From SAR324 cluster bacterium (GTDB lineage Bacteria > SAR324 > JACQKK01): a DNA stretch of 46,980 nucleotides. The position numbers and the translations under genes are program-made. A model generated the notes under the pieces. It saw only the letters and a program-made list of their open reading frames with translations. It ran no database searches and was not told where the DNA came from. The stretch spans positions 1 through 46,980 of the forward strand of contig JACZRV010000016.1 in NCBI GenBank assembly GCA_022574555.1, in the 5' to 3' direction. Positions within the stretch are counted from its first letter, which is position 1. Each line of letters opens with the position of its first letter. Of this stretch, positions 35,346 through 43,600 are shown one piece after another.

Positions 35346-35851
35346 CGGCGAGCCGATTGCCGATTCTACCCGCACCTCTCAAATGTTTTGACCCGCCTGG
35401 ATCGCAGCGTATGGAAGCCGTTCTGAAGATCAAAAGACACTACCCGGAAATGGAGTTGCCCGCTCGGGCCCATCCCAGCGATGCGGGACTGGACCTCACG
35501 GCGATGGCGGTCGAGACGGTGCGGCCGGGGGTCTATGCCTTCGATACCGGGATTTCGGTGCAGTTGCCGCCCGGCTATTATTGCGAAATCGCGGCCCGCT
35601 CAAGTATTGTCAAGACGGACTTCATGTTGGCCAATGGCGTGGGCATCATCGACCCGGATTATCGCGGGCGCATTCGCGTCGTGCTCCGCTTCCTTGGCCA
35701 AGGCGGCGGTACGGCCCAAGCACGCGCATTGATCGGCACTCGTGTGGCCCAACTTATCGTCCGCCGGCGGGAGGCGGTGCGGGTGGAAGCGGTCGACCAT
35801 CTGGAAACGACCCCACGCGGTGAGGGAGGGTTCGGCAGTACGGGCCGATGA
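35342..35851 (+). CDS. dut: deoxyuridine triphosphate nucleotidohydrolase
   Basis: A trimeric dUTPase that hydrolyses dUTP to dUMP. The five motifs are recognisable: HPSDAGLDL, AARSS, GVGIIDPDYRGRIRV, RVAQL and RGEGGFGSTGR, the last being the flexible P-loop-like tail that closes the site. The reading frame opens at ATG 35342, overlapping the mutS2 stop as ATGA. An internal ATG at 35411 would start directly at the conserved MEAVLKIKR and give 146 residues, close to the usual length. Either start may be used. The mutS2-dut pair suggests a genome-maintenance operon. Confidence 0.93.
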   Translation: MTASRLPILPAPLKCFDPPGSQRMEAVLKIKRHYPEMELPARAHPSDAGLDLTAMAVETVRPGVYAFDTGISVQLPPGYYCEIAARSSIVKTDFMLANGVGIIDPDYRGRIRVVLRFLGQGGGTAQARALIGTRVAQLIVRRREAVRVEAVDHLETTPRGEGGFGSTGR

Positions 35852-35857
35852 TCCCAT

Positions 35858-35921
35858 GGCTGCCCGTACAGGCTGCCCGTATGGCTGCCCGCATAGGCTC
35901 CCCGTACAGGCTGCCCGTACA
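35858..35921 (+). repeat. 12-13-bp tandem repeat, five copies, intergenic
   Basis: The unit ggctgcccgtaca is repeated five times, with one copy a base shorter, starting 6 bases after the dut stop. It is not a CRISPR array because the units abut without spacers. Confidence 0.95.
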
Positions 35922-36027
35922 GGAACAGTGACGCGGCATTATCGAGCCTTTACCGCGAGCCTGTACCGGGAGGTGATACCCTGAGCTTACGCCTGGAGCC
36001 CATACACGAAACCACAGAGGACGGGCG

Positions 36028-36273
36028 ATGGTCATTAATGACTTGAAGCAGGTCTGTCAGCAATGCGCGGGGTCGGGGCGGCAGGCGGCGTTTTCCGAGT
36101 GGGGCATCGCCCAGATCAACCCTGACGGACGATGCCACACCTGTCGCGGGCGGGGCTTTGAGCTTACCGCCTTGGGCCACGAGTTGCTGGAGCTGCTGCG
36201 GCCCTTCGTCGAGGAGATCGTGGCCGATCGCCAGCCTGCGCCTCCCAAGGAGGCGCAAGACGAGGCGCCGTAA
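36028..36273 (+). CDS. small DnaJ-like zinc-ribbon protein
   Basis: An 81-residue protein with two CxxCxGxG-type motifs, CQQCAGSG (starting near residue 10) and CHTCRGRG (starting near residue 37), as in the cysteine-rich domain of DnaJ or the anti-TRAP protein. They should bind one zinc. The C-terminal half is a short helix with an acidic tail. No J domain is present. The ATG at 36028 has AGGACGGG upstream. The partner is unknown; small proteins of this type often bind RNA or other proteins. Its stop is included in a 20-bp duplication. Confidence 0.75.
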   Translation: MVINDLKQVCQQCAGSGRQAAFSEWGIAQINPDGRCHTCRGRGFELTALGHELLELLRPFVEEIVADRQPAPPKEAQDEAP

Positions 36274-36310
36274 CACTCAACGAGGAGCACGACGAGGCGC
36301 CGTAATACTC
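36259..36310 (+). repeat. 20-bp direct repeat around a stop codon
   Basis: gacgaggcgccgtaacactc at 36259-36278 recurs at 36291-36310 with one change (taatactc), separated by 12 bases. The first copy holds the stop codon of the zinc-ribbon gene. Confidence 0.95.
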
Positions 36311-36535
36311 GCAGCCGTACAGGCCACGCGTGCTCTTGATCAAGGTGTGCGAGAATCCGGCGACTGTGCCGTGAAGCGGTAAATCCGTGGCCGCCGCCCC
36401 AAAACCGGATAGCGCATCATTCGTCCGCCGGAATCGACGCGGCCGAGATAGGGAATGGGGATATCCGCGGATCCCGGCCCCAGGCGGCCTCGCCGCGTTT
36501 CATGCGGTTCCATCTCACCAGCAGACTTCCCGTCC

Positions 36536-38881
36536 ATGACGTCACACGACCGCAAATCCGGCACGGCGCGATTCCCGCCACCCTTCTGGGCCCAGCCGAA
36601 ATCGCCCTATCCATCCCTACCCGGAGCACCGGAAGGCCGCGCGTCGGGGCCGTTGCATGTCGCTATCGTCCTATCCGAGAACGCCGGAAAACCGGCGACA
36701 GGCGACATGGGTCCATTCCTGGCCGGTCTCTCCCGCGCCCTGGCCGGCGGCGGACACCGCGTGACGGTGGTGCTGCTGCCACGCGGCGAGCGTTTCACGG
36801 CCGGTTTCGTCAGCCCTTGGGAAAGCTTCGCCCGCAATATCGGCGCGAATCTGGCCGTACTGGCGGACGACGACCAGGAAATGGTCGCCTATTACTCGCG
36901 CATGGTCGTCAACGCGTACCGGCTTTATCAATGGCTCAAACGAAATCCGGTAGACGTCGTCCATTCGCCGGATTTCGATGGGCTGACCTATTACGCGCTC
37001 CTTGCCAAAAGGCAAGGATTGGCCTGCGGCGACATGTATTTTGCGATTTCCCAGTTCAGCCAGCGGGAATGGCTGCGGGAAGGAACCGGGGACCCTTACG
37101 ACGGGATGCAAGATCTTTGCACGGACCACATGGAACGAATGTGCATCGAGCTTTGCGATGCCTTGATCAGCGCCAATCAATTCGGGCTTTGGCGGCTGCT
37201 GGAGAACGGATGGAGGCTGCCGAAGTCGGTCTATTGCAGCCCGTATGTCCTCGACCTGCCCCGTGACGGCGCCGGGCAAGGCCAGGGCGAATCCGAGACA
37301 CCGGAAACATCACCCACGACCGAGGTGCAAGAACTGGTTTACGCTGCTCCCATCACGCGAAAAGATGGCTTGCCGATTTTTCTCAAGGCCCTCACGAATC
37401 CGGCATCGACGAAACAGGGATCGACGAATCAGGGATTGACGAAATCAGTATCATCGAAATTCCAGGATATTCCGGTCACGATTTTCCATATGGAAGGCCT
37501 CGGTGCTCCCGTGGACTTAGCCGCGGAATGGGTCAGCGGAGAGGCCGGATGGCGCGGCTCGTGGCGCATCGTCAGCGGTGAACCGTTGGCGAAGGTGATG
37601 GCCTACCTGCAGCAGCCCGGTAAATTGGCGGTGTTCCCCGCGACCCACAGCGCTCATTCCCCCGCCTTGGCCGGATGTCTGCTGCTGGGCATCCCGGTGC
37701 TGGCCGCCCGTGCCGGGGGCAACCCCGAGATGATCCATGTGGACGACCGCGAATCCGTTCTGTTCGAGCCCAATGCGAAAGCGTTGGCCGGCCTGATCGC
37801 ATCGGCGATGGCCAATGGGATCAAACCGGCGCGACCCGCCCCGTCGATGCTCTCCGCCGCGCAAACCTGGCGCGATTGGCACGGCTGCCTCCTGGAATCT
37901 ACCGCAAACGGGCCTGCCGGCGAGGATCTCACGGGCACGGATTCCAAAGATTCCAAGCCCCTGGTGTCTATCTGCCTGGTGCATCACAATCGGCCCCTCC
38001 TGCTGCAACGGGCCATCCGTTCCATCGAGCGCCAGGACTACGCGCCGTTCGAGGTGGTGCTCGTCGATGACGGCAGCGACGACCCGGCCGCGATCGCCAC
38101 ACTCGACCGGCTGGCGCCGCAATTCGAGGCGAAGCATTGGCGCCTGATCCGCCAGTCCAACCGATACCTGGGCGCCGCCCGAAATACGGCAGTGCGTCAT
38201 GCCAAGGGCGAATATATTTTGTTCATGGACGACGACAACGTGGCGAAGCCTGAGGAATTGTCCACATTCGTCCGAGCCGCCCTGAACAGCGGCGCGGATA
38301 TTCTGACCTGCGCCTCGGAGATTTTTTCCGGCGACGAATGGGACCCCGCCCAGAACGAGCCGGACGCCGTGATCTGGCTACCACCGGGCGGAGGAACCGT
38401 TGCCGGACTTTTTCACAACGTCTATGGCGATGCCAACGCCCTCATCCGCAAGGACGTGTTTGAAAAAATCGGCGGATTTTCCGAGATCAGTGGGCTGGGC
38501 TTCGAGGACTGGGAATTTTTTGCCAAGGCGGCATTGGCGGGTTTCCGCATTCAAGTGGTTCCCGAGCCGTTGTTTTGGTACCGCAAATCGGCCGGATCGA
38601 TGCTGGCGGAAACCTCCACCGTCTGGAATTTGCGTCGGGTCACGCGGCTGTTCGCCGGGATAGATCCCGCCACCTTGGAGGCACTCCTGCTCTTCTCGCA
38701 AGACATGGAGAATCTGCACCGGCACACACAGAACGTCAGAGCAGAGGCCGCCCGGCTGATCGAAGAAAATGCAGTGGTGCAGGATCAGCTGCTCCGCATC
38801 CGCCGCTGGGGCCTTTACAAAATAGCGCGTAAAATATTTCACACCTGTCGATCCGCCGTGGACTTCTTACGCCACAAATGA
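36536..38881 (+). CDS. two-domain glycosyltransferase (GT4-like plus GT2)
   Basis: A 781-residue fusion. The N-terminal part (about 45-430) is GT-B, with a GT4-type acceptor domain (LHVAIVLSENAGKPATGDMGPFLAGL, DVVHSPDFDG) and a donor domain with GNPEMIHVDD. The C-terminal part (from about 455) is a GT2 GT-A domain: VSICLVHHNRPLLLQRAIRSI, VVLVDDGS, a DxD-like FMDDDN and GFEDWEFFAKA, the catalytic ED segment. Such fusions make surface polysaccharides from nucleotide sugars in the cytoplasm. An internal 15-bp repeat at 37396-37455 adds a short Ser/Thr-rich linker. The ATG at 36536 is preferred over an upstream start at 36455. No other polysaccharide gene is nearby. Confidence 0.85.
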   Translation: MTSHDRKSGTARFPPPFWAQPKSPYPSLPGAPEGRASGPLHVAIVLSENAGKPATGDMGPFLAGLSRALAGGGHRVTVVLLPRGERFTAGFVSPWESFARNIGANLAVLADDDQEMVAYYSRMVVNAYRLYQWLKRNPVDVVHSPDFDGLTYYALLAKRQGLACGDMYFAISQFSQREWLREGTGDPYDGMQDLCTDHMERMCIELCDALISANQFGLWRLLENGWRLPKSVYCSPYVLDLPRDGAGQGQGESETPETSPTTEVQELVYAAPITRKDGLPIFLKALTNPASTKQGSTNQGLTKSVSSKFQDIPVTIFHMEGLGAPVDLAAEWVSGEAGWRGSWRIVSGEPLAKVMAYLQQPGKLAVFPATHSAHSPALAGCLLLGIPVLAARAGGNPEMIHVDDRESVLFEPNAKALAGLIASAMANGIKPARPAPSMLSAAQTWRDWHGCLLESTANGPAGEDLTGTDSKDSKPLVSICLVHHNRPLLLQRAIRSIERQDYAPFEVVLVDDGSDDPAAIATLDRLAPQFEAKHWRLIRQSNRYLGAARNTAVRHAKGEYILFMDDDNVAKPEELSTFVRAALNSGADILTCASEIFSGDEWDPAQNEPDAVIWLPPGGGTVAGLFHNVYGDANALIRKDVFEKIGGFSEISGLGFEDWEFFAKAALAGFRIQVVPEPLFWYRKSAGSMLAETSTVWNLRRVTRLFAGIDPATLEALLLFSQDMENLHRHTQNVRAEAARLIEENAVVQDQLLRIRRWGLYKIARKIFHTCRSAVDFLRHK
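37396..37455 (+). repeat. 15-bp degenerate tandem repeat inside a glycosyltransferase gene
   Basis: Four 15-base units of the form gaAtCaggGatcgac at 37396, 37411, 37426 and 37441 encode a TNQGS/TKQGS-like linker. The frame is preserved, and the units have diverged more than those at 32481. Confidence 0.9.
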
Positions 38882-38955
38882 CCCTTTTGCCGCAAACGAC
38901 CCTAGCCGATCCCGATTCCGTGGCCCATGTTGTGCCGGGCCGGGTTTGGCGTTAG

Positions 38956-38998
38956 CCCAACTTCCGCACCATTTCCATGGAATGGTGCGGAAGTTGGG
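38956..38998. repeat. 18-bp-arm palindrome
   Basis: cccaacttccgcaccatt and its complement aatggtgcggaagttggg flank tccatgg. The right arm with its extension (tgcggaagttgggttag, 38986-39002) recurs directly at 39238-39254. It looks like abutting terminal inverted repeats of an insertion element. Confidence 0.85.
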
Positions 38999-39186
38999 TT
39001 AGCACCCATCAGCGGGTGACCACCGCCTTCAACGACGCCGGCGGCAAGCACTACGCCCTCAGGATCAACACCACCCCCGAGGGCGAACACCGGGAAATCT
39101 ACGACAGGCTCGCCATCCCCCGAGCCCTCTTTCCCCAACGACACCACTATGCCGCCCAAGGACCGCTCAAACAACACACTTCGTAG
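38977..39186 (+). pseudogene. possible transposase C-terminal fragment
   Basis: A 69-codon frame between the two copies of the terminal-like repeat. The peptide segment TTPEGEHREIYDRLAIPRALFP has a plausible protein-like composition and could be the C-terminal end of a transposase, but I cannot assign a family. It has no ribosome site and begins inside the palindrome, so it is probably a remnant. Confidence 0.35.
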
Positions 39187-39424
39187 TGACTCAAAAAACA
39201 CCATGTCCCCGCCCATGGCCTAACTCAGCCCAACCAGTGCGGAAGTTGGGTTAGATTGAAAGAATATTTTGAGAGACTGACAATAATTCCATCCGTGGAC
39301 AAAATGGCGGCGCGGCTGGCCCCCTGGCTGACGATGACGGGCAAAACCAACTGGTCAGCGCGAAGATTCATCTGGCATCGAAGGCAGAAAACGACAGGGA
39401 GCCGGGCCGCGTCCATTCGTAGAT

Positions 39425-41014
39425 TTAGGTGGGCACCTCAATGTGTAGGGAATGCTCCCCATGGAGGGGAAATCGAATGGTGAATGTCGTGCCCTGCTGT
39501 GGACCGCTGTCCACCGCGATTTGGCCTTCATCTCCAAAATAAAGCTGCAAGCGCTGGCTGACATTTTTCAGCCCATGACCCTCGCCGTTGAAAATCGCTG
39601 CCATTTTGGATCGCGGCATGCCGGCCCCGTTGTCGGTCAGCCGGATGCGGCAATAGCCATCCAACCGGTCTATGTCCAGTTCGATCCGCCAGCGGTCCAT
39701 CTTATCCCGGAAGCCGTGACGGATGGCGTTTTCGGCCAAGGGTTGAAGCAGCATCGTAGGCACCCGGATGGGCATGCAATCGGAGTCTACCCTGTAGACC
39801 ACTTCGAGTTGATCCTCATGGCGGAACTGGAGAATCTCCAAGTATGCCTTGAGGAAGTCCAGTTCCTCCTCCAATGTCACCCATTCCTTCTCAGATACGG
39901 AAAGGACGTTGCGGAAATGCATGCTCAATAGCTGGATCGCGGTTTCCGCCTTTTCCGGATTGGTCATGATCAGACTGGAGATCGTATTGATCGTATTGAA
40001 CAGAAAATGAGGATTGATCTGGGCCTTGAGCGCCTTCAACTCGGCCAAATTGAGCCGCGCGGCCAATGGGCTGGTGCGCGCGTCGCGCAGCACGTAAATT
40101 CGACCTGCGGCTTCACCCACCGCATCGCGAACTGTCGCTCCCGACATAAAGGCTTTCACCGGCTCGGCACCCTGGCAGCCGACGGAGACCTCGCGGTCGA
40201 AAATCGTATCGTCCAGCTTCAGGAGGCCCTCCCGCTCATCTTCATCGCGGTCTTGAGCCCGGGAGGGCGCGATGCAGTCTCCCATGGCCATTCCCTGCAC
40301 CTCGGCTTCCTCGCGTCCGGTCATGGCCAGGAATGCCGAATTGGCGCGGGTGATGATTCCCTCTTTATCGGTCAGCACGACCGCGTCGGCCATGGACTGA
40401 ATCACGGCTTCGAGGTTGTTCTTTTCCGCCATCAGGGCGTTGCGGTGGCTGGATTCCATTTCGAACATCTGAACGGTGATGGACTCGATAGAGAAGTAAA
40501 GCAACGTAGCGAAACCGAGCACAAAACCGAGCAGAATCCAGGAAACCTCGGCCGGATACACGTGCTCGGGTGCTACGAATAGATACCAGGCGCCCACAAC
40601 GGCCATGCCGGCCAATAGGGTGATCCGCCCGGAGCGCACGACGCCCAGAATGAGAATGTTGGCCAGAGTGGACAGGGCCAAGATCATCGCATGCATGGCC
40701 AGCCCGCCCACCGAAGGCATCCACAGATAAGTGCTAACGCCCCACAGGCTCCCGAAGTTGATCACCATGAACATCATCCCTGTGAGGTGCCAGGAGCAAC
40801 GCCGTACAACCCACTGGGACATGGCCCACAATATGGCCACGATCGCCACGCGCGAAAAGGCGCTGGAGATCAGTTCATCCAAGCTCATTGTGAGCAGGAA
40901 CCAATCGAAGACGTGGGTAATGACCCAGGTCAGCGCCGCAGCCCGGTAGACCATCTGGTTGTACCGGCGTAAGGTCGCTTCCTTGAGATGGGCATTGTCG
41001 ATGGAAGGAGACAT
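39425..41014 (-). CDS. LytS-type membrane sensor histidine kinase with PAS domain
   Basis: A 529-residue sensor kinase. About five to six membrane segments lie in residues 20-180 (for example ITLLAGMAVVGAWYLF and VSWILLGFVLGFATLLYF). A coiled coil and a PAS domain follow (NNLEAVIQSMADAVVLTDKEGIITRANSAFLAMTGR). The His_kinase region has the phosphoacceptor H336 in INPHFLFNTINTI, and the GHKL ATPase has LLQPLAENAIRHGF and DNGAGM. This arrangement is typical of LytS/YpdA-type kinases that pair with LytTR regulators, but no response regulator is adjacent. Its DNA target and signal are unknown. Confidence 0.9.
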   Translation of the reverse strand: MSPSIDNAHLKEATLRRYNQMVYRAAALTWVITHVFDWFLLTMSLDELISSAFSRVAIVAILWAMSQWVVRRCSWHLTGMMFMVINFGSLWGVSTYLWMPSVGGLAMHAMILALSTLANILILGVVRSGRITLLAGMAVVGAWYLFVAPEHVYPAEVSWILLGFVLGFATLLYFSIESITVQMFEMESSHRNALMAEKNNLEAVIQSMADAVVLTDKEGIITRANSAFLAMTGREEAEVQGMAMGDCIAPSRAQDRDEDEREGLLKLDDTIFDREVSVGCQGAEPVKAFMSGATVRDAVGEAAGRIYVLRDARTSPLAARLNLAELKALKAQINPHFLFNTINTISSLIMTNPEKAETAIQLLSMHFRNVLSVSEKEWVTLEEELDFLKAYLEILQFRHEDQLEVVYRVDSDCMPIRVPTMLLQPLAENAIRHGFRDKMDRWRIELDIDRLDGYCRIRLTDNGAGMPRSKMAAIFNGEGHGLKNVSQRLQLYFGDEGQIAVDSGPQQGTTFTIRFPLHGEHSLHIEVPT

Positions 41015-41292
41015 GGCGGCTCGTTCTGCCGTTGTGGGCTCGGAGGGTCCAACTTAGCCTTTCATAATATCACTATATCCATATAACACGGTTGGCGGTA
41101 AGCTGGGACACTTCCCGGCAAAACCGCATTAGACTGGATTGACAGGTTTTCGCCGATACCTGCATGGTACTTTCACCCGATGGCGTGTGGTTCGAAATCC
41201 ATGCCTAGCGCGGAGCCTAGATCCAGACAATCGTTTGATTGATTCTGGAATCCGCCATTTACGCTTTTCCGGCGTGATCGAACGAGTCGAAC
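41015..41292. other. divergent intergenic region between the sensor kinase and CDF genes
   Basis: The 278-bp gap has an AT-rich stretch near 41065-41090 (ataatatcactatatccata) that is a good promoter candidate for either direction. I see no gene. A tRNA-like T-loop at about 41186 fails the conserved pairing. Confidence 0.4.
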
Positions 41293-42201
41293 ATGGCAGA
41301 TGGCACGGCAGAACATATAGCCAAGAGGCGCGAGCACGCGGCGGGACCTCGGCGGCGGTTGGCCCTGGTATTCTTCATCACCACCGTATTCATGGTTGTG
41401 GAGGCCGTTGGCGGAGTGATCAGCGGCAGCCTGGCCCTGCTCGCCGACGCGGGCCATATGCTGACGGACAGCCTGGCCATTGCGCTCTCGTACTTTGCAT
41501 TCTGGCTCTCCGGCCGGGAGGTCTCCGATAAACATACGTTCGGATTTCGGCGGGCAGAAATCCTGGCGGCCTTCATCAATGCCCTGGGGCTGGTGGTGTT
41601 GGCGGGCTGGATCGTCAAGGAAGCAGTGGAACGCATCGCGGAGCCTCGCCCGGTGGCGGACGGGGTGCTGCTGGGAGTGGCCATTGCAGGGCTGATCGTT
41701 AATCTGGTGGGAATATTTGCGCTGCGCCATCACGCTCACGGCAATCTGAATATCCGCTCGGCCCTGTGGCATATTTTCGGCGATCTCCTCGGATCGGTGG
41801 GCGTCATCGGTGCCGCCCTGGTGATTCGCTTTACCGGGTGGACCACTGTGGACCCGTTGATCAGTATCGGGATCGCCGTGTTGATCGGTGCCGGTGGGCT
41901 GCGGATTCTTTATGATTCGGCGAACATATTGCTGGATTCGGTACCCAAGGAGATGGATTCTCAGGCGGTTACCCGTTATCTGGCGTCCTATCCCCATGTT
42001 TCGGAAATCTGCGATCTGCACATCTGGGGCGTGAGCAGTACCGAGGCCATGTTGACCGCCCATTTGGTGGTCGGTGAGCAGGTGAATTTCGATACCTTCC
42101 TGCGTCCTCTGCTCGCGGAATTGCAGTCCAGGTTCGGGTTGGCCCACATGACCATCCAGCTTGAGCACAACCCGCAGGAAACCTGTCCCAGGGAATGGTA
42201 A
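41293..42201 (+). CDS. cation diffusion facilitator (CzcD-like) metal exporter
   Basis: A 302-residue inner-membrane proton-coupled exporter of Zn(II), Co(II) or Cd(II). There are six membrane segments, with metal site A split between LADAGHMLTDS (HxxxD) in TM2 and LWHIFGDLLGS (HxxxD) in TM5. The His-rich loop seen in CzcD is reduced to HHAHGN. A C-terminal ferredoxin-like cytoplasmic domain follows (VTRYLASYPHVSEICDLHIWGVSSTEAMLTAHLVV). The ATG at 41293 is used with a weak ribosome site. The SLALLADAGH signature supports the CzcD/ZitB group. Confidence 0.94.
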   Translation: MADGTAEHIAKRREHAAGPRRRLALVFFITTVFMVVEAVGGVISGSLALLADAGHMLTDSLAIALSYFAFWLSGREVSDKHTFGFRRAEILAAFINALGLVVLAGWIVKEAVERIAEPRPVADGVLLGVAIAGLIVNLVGIFALRHHAHGNLNIRSALWHIFGDLLGSVGVIGAALVIRFTGWTTVDPLISIGIAVLIGAGGLRILYDSANILLDSVPKEMDSQAVTRYLASYPHVSEICDLHIWGVSSTEAMLTAHLVVGEQVNFDTFLRPLLAELQSRFGLAHMTIQLEHNPQETCPREW

Positions 42202-42295
42202 ACTCTCGCGGCGCAATGAGGCCAATGTTAACTTCGGCGTGAGCCCGGGTATCCGTGATTTTCCGCCTTCCCTTGAAAAGCCGGCCCACAAGATA

Positions 42296-43225
42296 ATGAA
42301 TTCGATGCCTTCACCACGTCACATCGTCGAATCGCAGCAGTTCGATCTTGATTTCATCGCCGAACTGTTTCGGCGCTCCGAGGCCTTCTCCCACAACAAT
42401 CGCTCCAGTGAGTTGCAGGGTTACACCCTGGCGTCTTTGTTCTACGAGCCGTCGACACGCACCCGTTTTTCCTTCGAATCCGCAATGTATCGTTTGGGCG
42501 GAAACGTCATTACCACGGAAAATGCCAGGGAATTCTCCTCTTTCGCCAAGGGTGAATCGCTGGAGGACACGATTCGGGTGCTGTGCGGGTACACCGATAT
42601 CATCGTGATGCGTCATAACGAGATCGGCGCCGCGAAACGGGCGGCCGCGATATCAACTGTGCCCATCCTCAACGCGGGCGACGGGGCCGGGCAGCATCCC
42701 ACCCAGGCCCTCTTGGATCTGTTTACGTTGCATCAAAAGTTCGGCCGGTTGGAGGGGTTGCGCGTTGCCATGGTGGGCGACCTGCGATATGGACGAACGG
42801 TACGGAGCCTGGCTTACCTGCTCTCCAAATTTCAGGGGGTAAAGCTCACCTTCGTGGCCCCGCCCGTCTGCCAGATGCACGAGGACATCAAAGGCTTTCT
42901 GAACCGGCAGGGGCTGGAGTGGCGGGATGAAGCAGACCTGAACACCGTACTTCCCGAGGTGGACTGCGTCTACATGACCCGCATTCAGAAAGAGCGCTTT
43001 CTCGACGTGGCGGAATTCGAAGAGGCCCGGGACTCTTACCGTCTGACCCCTGAAAACGTTCAGCTCATGTCCAAAAATGCGATCATCATGCACCCCCTGC
43101 CCAGGGTTACGGAAATTGATCCCCAGGTCGACTCTGACCCGCGAGCGGTCTACTTCGCCCAGGCCCGCAATGGGCTGTGGATACGGATGGCGGTGATCCT
43201 ATACGCCCTCGAACGCTGGGGCTGA
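42296..43225 (+). CDS. pyrB: aspartate carbamoyltransferase catalytic subunit
   Basis: A 309-residue catalytic subunit that condenses carbamoyl phosphate and aspartate in pyrimidine synthesis. The carbamoyl-phosphate loop is STRTRFSFE. The conserved HPTQALLDL and the aspartate-binding RIQKERF and HPLPRVTEID motifs follow. Length and motif order are normal. ATG 42296 is chosen, with ATG 42305 as an alternative. No pyrI or pyrC is adjacent. It lies 94 bp after the CDF gene. Confidence 0.95.
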   Translation: MNSMPSPRHIVESQQFDLDFIAELFRRSEAFSHNNRSSELQGYTLASLFYEPSTRTRFSFESAMYRLGGNVITTENAREFSSFAKGESLEDTIRVLCGYTDIIVMRHNEIGAAKRAAAISTVPILNAGDGAGQHPTQALLDLFTLHQKFGRLEGLRVAMVGDLRYGRTVRSLAYLLSKFQGVKLTFVAPPVCQMHEDIKGFLNRQGLEWRDEADLNTVLPEVDCVYMTRIQKERFLDVAEFEEARDSYRLTPENVQLMSKNAIIMHPLPRVTEIDPQVDSDPRAVYFAQARNGLWIRMAVILYALERWG

Positions 43226-43600
43226 TACCGCGCCATCAGGGCATGCCGGCACCGGCCGGGATTGACTTCCCGTGGGGTCTCCCGTAAGAGGGAAAGGTGT
43301 AACAGTATCAGCCGATATGTCAGAGTGTCGATGCTGATCACCCTTTTGAGGGACGTTAAGAGCAGCTGGGCCGGAGCGTTCTAAGCGTATTGAACTCGCC
43401 GGGATTGGAAAGCGTGCCCGAAGATCGGACCTGCGAAGCAATACGTTTCAAGGTCAGCATTTTGCATTCAGATTACCGGCCCCGGTAATAGTGGCGGGCG
43501 TCAGCCGTTCCGTCGTCTGGACGGCGGGAATTCTCAGCTCTTTCAGCTTCCGATACCTGAGCCGGCACGGTGAGTGGATTGGGGGCCGGCGGGAGAGACC
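43226..43600. other. intergenic region upstream of the cyclic-nucleotide/pentapeptide gene
   Basis: No gene is supported in this 375-bp stretch. It includes a short inverted gccggc pair near 43561-43590, just before the next ribosome site. Confidence 0.4.

Larger units (their letters stand above)
38882..39424. other. gap with palindromic repeats and mobile-element remnants
   Basis: The 543-bp gap contains a near-perfect palindrome at 38956-38998 and a second copy of its right arm at 39238-39254. Between them is a plus-strand open frame at 38977-39186. I see no intact gene. Confidence 0.5.

Noticed and set aside
35858..35921. CRISPR array
   Set aside because: The units are 12-13 bp and abut without spacers, and no cas gene is nearby.
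41180..41260. tRNA gene suggested by a T-loop-like ggttcgaaatcc
   Set aside because: The position 61 base is T instead of C and no acceptor or anticodon stem could be formed.
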